Origin: Arcticibacter sp045629565
GTDB taxonomy: Bacteria > Bacteroidota > Bacteroidia > Sphingobacteriales > Sphingobacteriaceae
Direction of reading: 5' to 3'
NCBI RefSeq assembly: GCF_045629565.1
Contig: NZ_JAZQRL010000042.1
Location: 59,676 to 123,675 of the forward strand
Length of the DNA: 64,000 nt
The notes below the pieces were generated by a model. It was not told where the DNA came from, ran no database searches, and worked only from the letters and a program-made list of their open reading frames with translations. This document shows, piece by piece, positions 7,728 through 16,795 of the stretch. The translations under genes were made by a program, and so were the position numbers. Position 1 is the first letter of the stretch. Every line of letters begins with the position of its first letter.

Positions 7728-8930
7728 ATGACTCGCAAAATCAACCTCAAAGCTTTTAAAGACTTCCTCAGATCAGGACAAATCGGTGGTATACTTCTTC
7801 TAGTCTCTGTTGTGATATCATTAAGTATCGCAAACAGTCCGCTGCATGAATCTTTTGCGAGCTTGCTCCATCACCAGTTTGGCTTTGTTTTAGGAAGCTT
7901 CAACCTGAGGTATTCAACCGAAATATGGGTAAATGACGGCCTGATGGCAATCTTTTTCCTCCTGGTGGGATTGGAAATTAAAAGAGAAATTGTAGAGGGC
8001 GAGTTATCTTCTATTAAGCAGGCTGCCATGCCCGTCTTCGCGGCTATAGGTGGAATGCTTGTTCCTGCGGTGATTTATGCCATGTTTAATCAAGGCACCG
8101 CAACGGCCGGCGGTTGGGGAATACCCATGGCTACAGACATCGCCTTCGCGTTGGCGATCATATCGATGTTAGGCGACAAAGTCCCCTCCTCTCTTAAGAT
8201 TTTTCTGGCGGCATTGGCAATTGTCGATGACCTTGGTGCCATTATCGTTATTGCGATATTTTACACCAACGAGCTCCATACTGATCAGTTGCTTTACTCC
8301 GCCGGCATTATGGCGCTCCTGGTCGCTTTCAATAAATTTGGTGTTAAGAACCTGATTTTTTATCTGATTCCGGGCATTTTTCTGTGGTACTTTGTTCACC
8401 ATTCGGGGATTCATGCGACTATTGCAGGCGTCCTGCTCGCCTTTACCATCCCTACAAATGTGAGCGACCAGGAGTCGCCGTTGGAAAAGCTGGAACATAG
8501 CCTTACCAAACCAGTGAACTTCCTTATCATGCCCATCTTTGCTTTGGCCAACACGCTTATTCGCTTTGAAAGCGGAATGATTCAAGGTCTGGCGAGCTCG
8601 TTGGGAATGGGTATCATTTTTGGATTGATTGTTGGCAAGACATTGGGCATCTTTGCTTTTTCATGGCTATCGGTAAAATTGAAATGGTCGGGACTTCCTT
8701 CGGGCGCACAATGGAAGCACATTGTGGGCGTTGGACTTCTCGGAGGGATAGGGTTCACTATGTCTATTTTTATTTCGCTTTTGTCTTTTGACGATGTTTT
8801 CTTACAATCTGAAGCTAAATTCTCTATCCTGATCGCATCTGTACTCGCTGGAAGCCTGGGTTTTATCTACCTTAAGAGCCTTAACAAATCAAAAGTTACA
8901 CCGACTGACAATAAAGATGAGGCATTTTAG
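7728..8930 (+). CDS. nhaA: Na+/H+ antiporter NhaA
   Basis: The 400-residue inner-membrane antiporter exchanges external protons for internal sodium. The sequence shows about 11-12 hydrophobic helices, the LMAIFFLLVGLEIKRE motif of helix 3, and PMATDIAFALAIISMLGDKVPSSLKIFLAALAIVDDLGAI holding the assembly-helix aspartates and the essential DD pair. The C-terminal GVGLLGGIGFTMSIFISLL is also typical. The frame opens at a TTG at 7713, but the ATG at 7728 (MTRKINLK) gives a normal start. A possible terminator hairpin lies at 9012-9036. Confidence 0.96.
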   Translation: MTRKINLKAFKDFLRSGQIGGILLLVSVVISLSIANSPLHESFASLLHHQFGFVLGSFNLRYSTEIWVNDGLMAIFFLLVGLEIKREIVEGELSSIKQAAMPVFAAIGGMLVPAVIYAMFNQGTATAGGWGIPMATDIAFALAIISMLGDKVPSSLKIFLAALAIVDDLGAIIVIAIFYTNELHTDQLLYSAGIMALLVAFNKFGVKNLIFYLIPGIFLWYFVHHSGIHATIAGVLLAFTIPTNVSDQESPLEKLEHSLTKPVNFLIMPIFALANTLIRFESGMIQGLASSLGMGIIFGLIVGKTLGIFAFSWLSVKLKWSGLPSGAQWKHIVGVGLLGGIGFTMSIFISLLSFDDVFLQSEAKFSILIASVLAGSLGFIYLKSLNKSKVTPTDNKDEAF

Positions 8931-9011
8931 TTTAGAGTAATATAACATGTAGTTTACTTAAATGAAACATCGTTCACATAACATCGTTGAAGTCGTACTA
9001 TTTCAGATCCT

Positions 9012-9036
9012 CCACCTCGACCGCCTTGTAAGGTGG
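9012..9036 (+). terminator. Weak hairpin after nhaA
   Basis: CCACCT at 9012-9017 pairs with AGGTGG at 9031-9036; an alternative stem is CCGCCTT (9021-9027) with AAGGTGG (9030-9036) allowing one G-U pair. No T-run follows directly. It is the only candidate transcription end in the 295-base gap after nhaA, which otherwise holds only the next gene's promoter. Confidence 0.3.
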
Positions 9037-9213
9037 TTCAATAAATAAAGTTTTTGGCGAAAGTGTTTATCAAAAGATTAAAAAGCGGCTTAAGGCTCTT
9101 CCTAATCAAATGAAAACAGTCGGAATTTTAAGGAGAATATTAGTTTTTTTGTCAATATCTGGCCGGAAATAAACAATCGCGTTAATCAAGTTCCTCAGAT
9201 AGAATCAATTTTG

Positions 9214-9221
9214 TAATTTTG
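9214..9221 (+). promoter_or_regulatory. -7 promoter box for the ABC-F gene
   Basis: TAATTTTG fits TAnnTTTG exactly. The GTG start codon is at 9226, only four bases downstream, so the transcript would begin at or inside the start codon region. The -33 element is weak. Confidence 0.45.
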
Positions 9222-9225
9222 CAAA

Positions 9226-11133
9226 GTGATTGCAATAAACAACCTTACCTTCGAGATCGGCTCGAGGGCGTTATATGATGAAGCGAACTGGCACATCAAA
9301 CCAGGTGACAAAACCGGTTTGATCGGTGCTAATGGTACAGGGAAAACAACCTTACTCAAGTTAATAGTTGGCGATGCTAAGCCGACAAGTGGTACCATTT
9401 CAATGTCCAAGGACATCAAGATCGGGTACTTAAATCAGGACTTACTTTCCTATCAATCAGATAAAAGCATTCTGCACGTCGCTATGGAAGCCTTTTCACG
9501 GCAGAATCAGTTACATACAGAAATCGAGGAGCTTTTGAAAAAGCTGGAGACAGATTATTCAGAAGAAATCTTACATAAGTTGAGCGACAAGCAGCATGAG
9601 TTTGATGCGCTTGACGGATATAATATCGAGTTCAAGGCGCATGAGATTCTGGCCGGACTTGGTTTCAGCGAGGAAGACCAGAAGCGCCAGCTTGGCGAAT
9701 TTTCCGGAGGATGGCGTATGCGTGTTATGCTTGCGAAGATCCTCTTACAAGCACCTGACATCTTATTACTCGATGAGCCTACCAACCACCTTGACCTTCC
9801 TTCCATCAAATGGCTTGAAACTTATTTACTGGCATTTGAAGGTGCGATCGTTATTGTATCGCATGACAGGTGGTTCCTTGATAAGGTGGTCAATCGTATC
9901 GTAGAGTCCCGCAAAGGAAAGCTGACTCCTTATGCCGGAAACTATAGTTTCTATCTGGAGGAAAAAGCGTTACGCGGTGAAATTCAGAAGAACGAGTACA
10001 AGAATCAACAGCAGAAGATTAAGCAGGAAGAACAGTTGATCAATCGCTTCCGTGCGAAGGCCAGCAAGGCAAAGCTTGCTCAATCAAGGATCAAGATGCT
10101 CGATAAGATGGAGCGCATCGAAGATGTGGACGATGAAAACCCAAGCGTTAACTTCTCTTTTAAATTCAGCAAGCAGTCTGGACGCCATGTGGTCCGCATC
10201 GAGGATGTCAGCAAAGCCTACCCTTCCAATGTTATTCTGGAGCATGCAAATGCTGTAATTGAGAAGGGCGATAAGATTGCGCTGATCGGAGCGAACGGCA
10301 GAGGTAAATCTACGTTACTGCGGATCATCGCCGGTGTGGAGGATTTTGAAGGCGAGAGCATCACGGGTCATAATGTTACTCAAACATTTTTTGCTCAGCA
10401 TCAATTGGAGTCCTTGCACCTGGAAAATGCGATTTTGGAAGAGTTGCAGGCCTTTGCGCCTAAGCATACTGATACGGAGCTGCGGTCGATCCTGGGAAGC
10501 TTCCTGTTCACAGGAGACGATGTATTCAAAAAGATAAAGGTACTTTCCGGAGGCGAAAAATCCCGTGTGGCCCTTGCGAAGGCACTTACTGCTGATGCGA
10601 ACTTCCTGATCCTTGATGAGCCGACCAACCACCTTGACATGGCCTCGGTGAATATTCTGATCCAGGCCCTGAATCAGTTTGAAGGTACATTTATCGTGGT
10701 ATCCCACGACAGATATTTGCTGGATAACGTAGCAAACAAGATCTGGTTTATCGAAGACCATCAGATTAAGGAGTACCCAGGCACTTATGCTGAGTACGAA
10801 GAATGGCAGTCTAAGCGTCCGGTTGTGGTAGCCAAGCCTCAGCCGGCTGCCCCTAAAAAGGAAGAGAAGCCCGTTAAAAAAGCATCTCCGACCGAAGATA
10901 AAGGCAAACAGATCAAGAAGCTTAACCAGACGCTTCAACAAGTCGAAGACAAAGTAGCTGAGTTGGAAAAACAGCTGGCGCAAGCTGAATTGGTTCTTGG
11001 GCAGGAAGATACTTATCAGGACCAGAAAAAGCTGGAGGCGGCAAATCAGCACTATCAATCGGTTAAGACAGAACTTCAGGCTTATCAGGCGGATTGGGAA
11101 AGTCTGGCCGAGCAAATCATGGAGCTTGAATAA
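9226..11133 (+). CDS. ABC-F family ATPase (Uup/EttA-like)
   Basis: The 635-residue soluble protein has two ABC ATPase domains and no membrane segment, as in the ribosome-associated ABC-F family. Domain 1 has Walker A GANGTGKTT (about 34-42), signature EFSGGWRMR and Walker B ILLLDEPTNHLDL. Domain 2 has GANGRGKST, LSGGEKSRV and FLILDEPTNHLDM. The basic inter-domain linker and a C-terminal lysine/glutamate-rich coiled coil (about 540-635, KGKQIKKLNQTLQQVEDKV) are typical of Uup-type members. The GTG start is supported by the family N-terminus (INNLTFEIGSRALYD). The stop overlaps a possible TTG start of the next gene. Confidence 0.92.
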   Translation: MIAINNLTFEIGSRALYDEANWHIKPGDKTGLIGANGTGKTTLLKLIVGDAKPTSGTISMSKDIKIGYLNQDLLSYQSDKSILHVAMEAFSRQNQLHTEIEELLKKLETDYSEEILHKLSDKQHEFDALDGYNIEFKAHEILAGLGFSEEDQKRQLGEFSGGWRMRVMLAKILLQAPDILLLDEPTNHLDLPSIKWLETYLLAFEGAIVIVSHDRWFLDKVVNRIVESRKGKLTPYAGNYSFYLEEKALRGEIQKNEYKNQQQKIKQEEQLINRFRAKASKAKLAQSRIKMLDKMERIEDVDDENPSVNFSFKFSKQSGRHVVRIEDVSKAYPSNVILEHANAVIEKGDKIALIGANGRGKSTLLRIIAGVEDFEGESITGHNVTQTFFAQHQLESLHLENAILEELQAFAPKHTDTELRSILGSFLFTGDDVFKKIKVLSGGEKSRVALAKALTADANFLILDEPTNHLDMASVNILIQALNQFEGTFIVVSHDRYLLDNVANKIWFIEDHQIKEYPGTYAEYEEWQSKRPVVVAKPQPAAPKKEEKPVKKASPTEDKGKQIKKLNQTLQQVEDKVAELEKQLAQAELVLGQEDTYQDQKKLEAANQHYQSVKTELQAYQADWESLAEQIMELE

Positions 11134-12424
11134 GTTTCCAAAAATATACGACAAGCAGCCAGGAGCCACGCGTTTTGCGATGGTCCTGGCTGTTTTATTT
11201 TACCTGGGTTTTCCAGCACGGGCGCAAGAGATTGTATTTATGGACCGCGTTTACCATTCGGCCATCCGTTCGGTTGAGTTCTACAACACTGCTAAAGAAC
11301 AGTCGCTGCCATTGATCACATTAAACTCTTCGGAAGAGCTGTTATTGCGGTTCGACGATCTGAGACAGGGAGGCCGTTCTTACACATACACGATAGAGCA
11401 CTGTGACATGAACTGGAAAAGCAGTGGGCTCTCTCCTATCGACTATCTGGAGGGATTCGCTGAAGACCGGATAAACGACTATACGATATCGATGAACACC
11501 ATGCAAGGATACACGCATTACAGCTTATCCCTGCCTAACCAGATTATCAGGCCTAAGATTGACGGAAATTATGTGCTGAAAGTATACGAAGATGGCTATC
11601 CGGAGAGGATTATCCTGACGCGTAGATTCTATGTTTTGAATCCGTTGGTCATCATCCGGCCTGAAATAGTTGCCCCCACACAGATATCTAAGAGGAAAAG
11701 TAGCCAGAAGATTAATATTACCATTGAGCATCCGCAACTTACTGTTCAGAACCCTTACACGGATGTGAAGTTAGTGGTTAGACAAAACGGCCGCCCGGAT
11801 GCCGAGCAGACGGTCGATCGTCCGAATCAGATCAGACCAGGACAACTTGTTTTTAACGACCTTCGTACACTGGAGTTCAATGGCTTCAATGAGTTTAGAA
11901 AATTTGACTTCCGGACGCTTCGTTTGCAAAGTGAACGGGTGGAGCAGATATATAAAGATTCGGTTAATACCGTTCAGCTATTGCCTGACCAGCCTTATTC
12001 TTCATCCAATTATTCTTACTCATTTGATGAAAACGGAGACTTCTTTATCAGGAATCAGGATGGACAAGATCCGGCCACAGATGCGGATTATGCTTATATA
12101 ACGTTCACGTTCAAAGCGGCCCGGCCACCGGGAGCAGGCGAAGTTTACGTTGTTGGCAAGTTCAACGACTACCGGCTTAGTGACGAGAACAAGTTGATCT
12201 ATGATCCCGGGCAGTCGCGCTTTTACGGTTCCATTTATTTGAAACAGGGATTATACGACTATCAATATGTTTGGGCAGACGCAAATACGCCTCATGGTGT
12301 GAACCATACCCTATTCGAAGGCTCATTCTTTGAAACAAAAAACAAGTATCAGGCATTCTTCTATTACCGCCGTCCGGGATCCAGATGGGATCAACTGATG
12401 GGATTTCATGAATTCAACAATTAA
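11126..12424 (+). CDS. Type IX secretion system plug protein (former DUF5103)
   Basis: The exported protein matches the family formerly called DUF5103, shown in Flavobacterium to plug the SprA translocon of the type IX secretion system. Features are the EIVFMDRVYHSAIRSVEFYN start of the mature protein, RSYTYTIEHCDMNW, and a C-terminal carbohydrate-binding-like segment (GEVYVVGKFNDYRLSDENKLIY). The start is uncertain. The ATG at 11180 would give a signal peptide with no positive n-region, whereas TTG at 11126 gives NKFPKIYDKQPGATRF before the hydrophobic core and a normal 432-residue length. The TTG would overlap the ABC-F stop by 8 bases. Confidence 0.82.
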   Translation: MNKFPKIYDKQPGATRFAMVLAVLFYLGFPARAQEIVFMDRVYHSAIRSVEFYNTAKEQSLPLITLNSSEELLLRFDDLRQGGRSYTYTIEHCDMNWKSSGLSPIDYLEGFAEDRINDYTISMNTMQGYTHYSLSLPNQIIRPKIDGNYVLKVYEDGYPERIILTRRFYVLNPLVIIRPEIVAPTQISKRKSSQKINITIEHPQLTVQNPYTDVKLVVRQNGRPDAEQTVDRPNQIRPGQLVFNDLRTLEFNGFNEFRKFDFRTLRLQSERVEQIYKDSVNTVQLLPDQPYSSSNYSYSFDENGDFFIRNQDGQDPATDADYAYITFTFKAARPPGAGEVYVVGKFNDYRLSDENKLIYDPGQSRFYGSIYLKQGLYDYQYVWADANTPHGVNHTLFEGSFFETKNKYQAFFYYRRPGSRWDQLMGFHEFNN

Positions 12425-12435
12425 TTACATACTAT

Positions 12436-12960
12436 ATGACAGTTACCTCCAAGCCCGCAAGCTATTCTTTTACCATCATGAATGAGCTTGTTTTTCCGAA
12501 TGACACTAACCCTTTGCATAACCTGATGGGAGGGCGTTTACTTCATCTAATGGATATCGCTGCGGCGATCTCGGCTCAAAAGCATTCCAATCATATCGTA
12601 GTGACCGCTTCTGTAGATAACGTGTCTTTCAAACATCCGGTTAAGCTTGGGGATGTGATCACAATTCATGCGAAGGTTACCCGTGCTTTCAGTACGTCCA
12701 TGGAGATCAGACTGGAGGTATTTTCAGAAAACATTCAGCCGAACAGCAGGATCAAGAGTAACGAGGCCTACTACACGTTCGTCGCGCTAGACGAGCATGG
12801 CAATCCTGTTCCTGTTCCTGAGCTTATTCCCGAAACAGATGAAGAAAAGCTATTGTATGAGACTGCGTTATCCCGGAGGGAGCTTCGTTTGATACTTGCA
12901 AATAAGATGAAACCGGAGAATGCCACACAGTTGAAGGCCCTGTTCTTCCCTGAAATGTAA
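12436..12960 (+). CDS. Acyl-CoA thioesterase, hotdog fold (YciA/BACH type)
   Basis: The 174-residue cytoplasmic protein has one hotdog domain. NPLHNLMGGRLLHLMDIAAAISAQKH (about 25-50) contains the family N-x-x-G-x-x-L-x-x-x-D pattern with the catalytic aspartate, and VVTASVDNVSFKHPVKLGDVI is the characteristic second half. Such enzymes hydrolyse acyl-CoA thioesters. It follows the T9SS plug gene by 11 bases with no Shine-Dalgarno site, so it is probably co-transcribed. The acyl-chain preference is not visible. Confidence 0.87.
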   Translation: MTVTSKPASYSFTIMNELVFPNDTNPLHNLMGGRLLHLMDIAAAISAQKHSNHIVVTASVDNVSFKHPVKLGDVITIHAKVTRAFSTSMEIRLEVFSENIQPNSRIKSNEAYYTFVALDEHGNPVPVPELIPETDEEKLLYETALSRRELRLILANKMKPENATQLKALFFPEM

Positions 12961-13027
12961 AGGCTCGGCCTTTGCAACGTTTCAGTCAGGCTCAGGATAT
13001 TGCACCGCTCTTCGGTAAAGGTTTCGC

Positions 13028-13438
13028 CTAGCCCTCGTTCGCCAATTCGAGGATACGGTCGAACTCTTCCTGCTTCATACCCATTACAGATAGTCGTCCC
13101 TGCTTAACAAGGCCGATGTTCTCCAGGCGCGGATCTTTTTTAATCTGCTCCAGGGTAACGGTGTTTTTTAATGTCTCTACCGGTGAAAGGTCTACTACCA
13201 CCCAGTTGGGATCTTCGGTTGTTGGGTCCTGATAGAATTCCCTGACTACTTCAGCTATCCCAACCACTTCCTTCCCTTCGTTGCTATGGTAAAAAAGCAC
13301 CAGATCGCCTTCTTTCATGGCTTTCAGGTTGTTACGTGCCTGATAGTTGCGTACGCCGTCCCAGAAGGTGCGGCCATCCTGATTGAATTTATCCCAGCTA
13401 TATTTGAAAGGTTCGCTTTTTACTAACCAATAGTTCAT
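13028..13438 (-). CDS. EVE domain protein
   Basis: The 136-residue cytoplasmic protein consists of one EVE domain, a PUA-like fold proposed to read modified nucleobases. MNYWLVKSEPFKYSWD at the start, WDGVRNYQARNNLKAMKEGDLVLFYHS and VVGIAEVVREFYQDPT are classic, and LENIGLVKQGRLSVMGM follows. It is convergent with the thioesterase gene and divergent from the oxidoreductase gene, so it is a single-gene unit. Stand-alone EVE proteins of this length are widespread, and nothing here links it to restriction or other defence genes. Confidence 0.92.
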   Translation of the reverse strand: MNYWLVKSEPFKYSWDKFNQDGRTFWDGVRNYQARNNLKAMKEGDLVLFYHSNEGKEVVGIAEVVREFYQDPTTEDPNWVVVDLSPVETLKNTVTLEQIKKDPRLENIGLVKQGRLSVMGMKQEEFDRILELANEG

Positions 13439-13640
13439 GAATGTTGTGTGTTAAATGGCAAAACTAACAAATCTTGGAAGAACGGTAAACAAGTAAGGGG
13501 AAATGAAGGTAATAGAAAAGTAAAAGAAGTCAGCGACTCCTGAGGATTTTGACATATTTGCTATAGCTCTGAACATAGGTGCTCTATCTTCTCGTAAGTT
13601 CGGTTGACTTTTGTTTAATTCTAACCAAAATATAAAACGA

Positions 13641-14783
13641 ATGGAAAGTTTACTCCAGCTTAACTCCAGAAGAAAATTCATTCATGATCTGGGTATTGCT
13701 TCTTTAAGTCTCTCGGGCCTCTCTCTTTTCTCGGGTTTTGCGAGTGATGATGAGGACTCCAGCATACAACGTATAAAGAAGGAGAAAGCATCAGGTAAGC
13801 TTGGCATCGCCCTGGTAGGCCTGGGCAGCTACGCCGGAGGCCAGCTTGCACCGGCTCTGTCAGAGACATCCCATTGTTTTCTGGCAGGAATTGTGACTGG
13901 AACGCCTGAAAAGGGAGAAAAATGGAAAAGACAATATGGAATTCCTGAATCAAACATTTACGATTATAAAAGCTTTGATCAGATTAAAAACAATCCGGAT
14001 ATCGACATCGTATATGTTGTTCTTCCGAATGCGATGCACGCCGAATATGTGATCAGAGCAGCGGAAGCCGGAAAGCATGTTATTTGCGAAAAGCCTATGG
14101 CCATCACCGTTGACGAATGTGATAAAATGATTGCGGCTTGTAAAAAAGCAGACCGTAAGCTGGGTGTAGGTTACCGTTTGCATTATGACCCTTATCATCT
14201 GGAAATGATGAGGCTTGGCCAGCAAAAGGCCCATGGCAATATAAGGAGCATGTCGGCAGGTTTCGCATTTAATGCACATAAGGGCATGTGGCGGCTTGAT
14301 AAGGCTATGGCCGGTGGCGGCCCGCTAATGGACCTTGGAATCTATTGTGTGCAGGCCTTCTGTTATGTTACCGGTGAAACGCCAATCGCTGTGACGGCGA
14401 AGGAAGGACAAAAAACAGATCTGGAGAGGTTTGCTACTGTGGAGCAATCGCTAACCTGGCAATTTGAGATGCCGGGAGGAATTAAAGCGCAGGGATTTAC
14501 CAGTTATGCAGATAGTCGCAACATGCTTCGGGTTGAGGCTGAACGGGGAGTTTATGAACTATCGCCTGCCTTCAATTATAATGGTATTCGCGGAAAAGGC
14601 CCCGACGGGAACTTCAGCTTTCCGGCCGTCAATCAACAGGCTCGTCAAATGGACGACTTTGCACTTTCACTGATTGAGAAACGTCCTGTTCGTCTTCCGG
14701 GAGAAATGGGAAGACGGGATGTCGCCTATCTGCAAGCTATCTACCAGGCAATGCGCAGCGGACAAAAAGTAAAATTAAGATGA
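13641..14783 (+). CDS. Tat-exported Gfo/Idh/MocA family oxidoreductase
   Basis: The 380-residue NAD(P)-dependent sugar dehydrogenase-like protein resembles glucose-fructose oxidoreductase. The N-terminus MESLLQLNSRRKFIHDLGIASLSL is a twin-arginine signal. A Rossmann start IALVGLGSYAGGQLAPAL is followed by DIDIVYVVLPNAMHAEYVIRAAEAGKHVICEKPM, with the EKP motif near residue 153. The frame opens at a TTG at 13611, but the ATG at 13641 gives a proper Tat leader. Its stop overlaps the SMP-30 gene by four bases (ATGA), implying translational coupling. Substrate unknown; an exported sugar oxidation step is inferred. Confidence 0.88.
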   Translation: MESLLQLNSRRKFIHDLGIASLSLSGLSLFSGFASDDEDSSIQRIKKEKASGKLGIALVGLGSYAGGQLAPALSETSHCFLAGIVTGTPEKGEKWKRQYGIPESNIYDYKSFDQIKNNPDIDIVYVVLPNAMHAEYVIRAAEAGKHVICEKPMAITVDECDKMIAACKKADRKLGVGYRLHYDPYHLEMMRLGQQKAHGNIRSMSAGFAFNAHKGMWRLDKAMAGGGPLMDLGIYCVQAFCYVTGETPIAVTAKEGQKTDLERFATVEQSLTWQFEMPGGIKAQGFTSYADSRNMLRVEAERGVYELSPAFNYNGIRGKGPDGNFSFPAVNQQARQMDDFALSLIEKRPVRLPGEMGRRDVAYLQAIYQAMRSGQKVKLR

Positions 14784-15778
14784 TAAAGAAACTTATGGTG
14801 CTTCTCTTTGCTGGAATTTCATTGGGAATGATGCAGCCTTCCCCTAAGCGGATTGGGCACATTGAGCGTCTGGACCCTGAACTGGATAAGGTTGTCATGC
14901 AAGACGCAAAAGCTGAAATAATTGCTGAAGGAATGGATTGGAGTGAAGGACCACTTTGGGTCGAACAGCACAACATGCTTCTGTGGTCGGACGTCCCCCG
15001 GGATACCGTTTGGAAATGGACCGAAGATCGAGGTAAAGAAGTATACCTGAATCCTTCCGGATATACCGGCAGTGTACCGAGAAAGGGCGAAATGGGTTCT
15101 AATGGACTGCTGTTGGATCCTGATGGCAACCTGGTACTTTGCATGTGCGGCGACAGGCGGATGGCGAGGATGGATGCCCCTTTAGACGCTCCAAAGTCAA
15201 AATTCATTACACTCGCTGGCAGTTACGACGGACGTAAATTTGATAGTCCGAACGACGCTGCGTATTCCCCTACAGGCGAGCTTTACTTTACAGATCCTCC
15301 ATATGGCCTGGAGCGTCAGCAAAATGACCCTCTGAAAGAAATGACGGTTCAGGGAGTTTACAAAGTGAAGAAGAATGGCGAGGTCGTGCTGCTCATTGAC
15401 TCACTTAGCCGGCCAAACGGTATTGCTTTCTTCCCCGGCGGAAAACAGTTGCTGGTGACTAATTCAGATGGGGCAAATCCGAACTGGTATATTTACGATG
15501 TGACTGAGGACGGCCTGACCAACGGCAAAATCTTTTATAGCGCGAAAGGACAGGGTAAAGGCCTGAAGGGCGCACCTGACGGGCTCAAGATCAATAAAGA
15601 TGGGTATGTGTTTTCGAGCGCTCCGGGAGGAATCTGGATCTTTAACAGAACTGGTAAGCTAATAGGCAAACTGAGCGGGCTCTCAGCTCCGGCCTCCAAC
15701 TGCACTTTCTCAGGTGACGAGAAGACCCTGTACATTACCAACGATATGAACATCCTCAGGCTGAAGCTTATGAATTGA
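14780..15778 (+). CDS. Exported SMP-30/gluconolactonase family protein
   Basis: The 332-residue six-bladed propeller belongs to the SMP-30/gluconolactonase/LRE family. The N-terminus MIKKLMVLLFAGISLGMM is a Sec-type signal. EGMDWSEGPLWVEQHNMLLWSDVP has the first metal-ligand glutamate, SPNDAAYSPTGELYFTDPPYGLE has the conserved N-D pair and lactonase loop, and RPNGIAFFPGGKQLLVTNSDG and GAPDGLKINKDGYVFSSAPGGI supply the remaining metal-site residues. These enzymes open sugar lactones. It is coupled by a 4-base overlap to the exported oxidoreductase, so a two-step sugar to lactone to aldonate route outside the cytoplasm is a natural reading. Confidence 0.88.
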   Translation: MIKKLMVLLFAGISLGMMQPSPKRIGHIERLDPELDKVVMQDAKAEIIAEGMDWSEGPLWVEQHNMLLWSDVPRDTVWKWTEDRGKEVYLNPSGYTGSVPRKGEMGSNGLLLDPDGNLVLCMCGDRRMARMDAPLDAPKSKFITLAGSYDGRKFDSPNDAAYSPTGELYFTDPPYGLERQQNDPLKEMTVQGVYKVKKNGEVVLLIDSLSRPNGIAFFPGGKQLLVTNSDGANPNWYIYDVTEDGLTNGKIFYSAKGQGKGLKGAPDGLKINKDGYVFSSAPGGIWIFNRTGKLIGKLSGLSAPASNCTFSGDEKTLYITNDMNILRLKLMN

Positions 15779-15894
15779 ATGGTTTAAAAATGTGAAAACA
15801 TTTACAACATAGCATCAAAACGCGAACATAGTGACTCTGCTGATATTATTATCCTATCTTTCTGCAAGTTAAAGCAATATTTCCGGCATCATCT

Positions 15895-16749
15895 ATGTAT
15901 AACCCTATTTTAAATTTTTTGAGGAATTCCGGGGAATTTCCAGCACGGATCAGAAGAAGACATCGAATCTTCTGGACAGACCCGGAGGCAGAGAACGTCA
16001 GAAACTCCAAAATGGACGCGGGCTTACCGTTGGAACAGTGGATGGAGGGGCCTCATTGGCAAAGGAAACTAAGTAACAAGTACAATGCAAGGGAATTTGC
16101 CAAGCTCAACGGCTGTCGGGTGCCCGATCTGTATTGGAAAGGAAGGCACATTGACGACATCGACTTCGCATCTCTTCCTGATCAATACGTGATCAGACCT
16201 ACGATCGGAAAATGTTCCAAAGGAGTATATGTGCTGGATAACGGCTTGAATTTATTCGATCAGAAAAGATATACACCGGAGATGATAAAACACAACCTCA
16301 AGCAGGATCTAACGAATCGACCTGATCTGGAATTTCTGTTTGAGGAGTTTGTCCGAACTGAAGACGGCGGATATGCCGTCCCAAATGATTTTAAATTTTT
16401 GTGTTTTAATGGAGAGGTAGCAGCGATAGTGGTAATAGATCGCGTTAGTCCGCAAGTTGGATATAGCCATTTCTATGATGAACATTGGAACAAATTGAAA
16501 AAGCTTCATTATCTGTACCCCGGTAAAAAGGAGCCTGATCAACCTGCATGTTTTCAGGAGATGCTGAAACAAGCGAAAACTCTCAGTAAGGTGTACGGAA
16601 TATTTGTACGTATCGATTTCTTCGCGACAGACAAAGGGCCGGTTTTTGGAGAATTTACGCCCACCCCTGCCAAAGGGAAGAACTTTACTGCTGAAGGAAA
16701 AAAGCTTTTGCTTGAATACTGGGATAAATATTGTAACGGATTGATTTAA
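15895..16749 (+). CDS. TupA-like ATP-grasp protein
   Basis: The 284-residue cytoplasmic protein resembles the TupA-like ATP-grasp family. Evidence is the N-terminal KLSNKYNAREFAKLNGCRVPDLYW, YVIRPTIGKCSKGVYVLDNG (the nucleotide-binding strand), EEFVRTEDGGYAVPNDFKFLCFNGEVAAI, and the metal-site segment VRIDFFATDKGPVFGEFTPTP. Members are often found near polysaccharide biosynthesis genes and may attach amino acids to glycans or glycopeptides. Here no glycosyltransferase is adjacent, so the target is unknown. TATCTTTC at 15855-15862 is a near-consensus -7 box. A small hairpin after the stop may end transcription. Confidence 0.75.
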   Translation: MYNPILNFLRNSGEFPARIRRRHRIFWTDPEAENVRNSKMDAGLPLEQWMEGPHWQRKLSNKYNAREFAKLNGCRVPDLYWKGRHIDDIDFASLPDQYVIRPTIGKCSKGVYVLDNGLNLFDQKRYTPEMIKHNLKQDLTNRPDLEFLFEEFVRTEDGGYAVPNDFKFLCFNGEVAAIVVIDRVSPQVGYSHFYDEHWNKLKKLHYLYPGKKEPDQPACFQEMLKQAKTLSKVYGIFVRIDFFATDKGPVFGEFTPTPAKGKNFTAEGKKLLLEYWDKYCNGLI

Positions 16750-16755
16750 AGCTGG

Positions 16756-16772
16756 AAAGGTTTATTACCTTT
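16756..16772 (+). terminator. Small hairpin after the ATP-grasp gene
   Basis: AAAGGT (16756-16761) pairs with ACCTTT (16767-16772) around TTATT, seven bases after the stop codon. The stem is short, so this is only a weak terminator candidate. Confidence 0.3.
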
Positions 16773-16795
16773 AATGCATAAACCTGACTTTTTAT

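Noticed and set aside
10315..11169. 284-codon minus-strand frame opposite the ABC-F gene
   Set aside because: It lies antisense to well-supported ATPase and linker sequence, and its residues show no domain; a codon shadow.
13028..13438. EVE protein as part of a defence island
   Set aside because: It is a lone housekeeping-type EVE gene with no restriction, helicase or nuclease neighbours.
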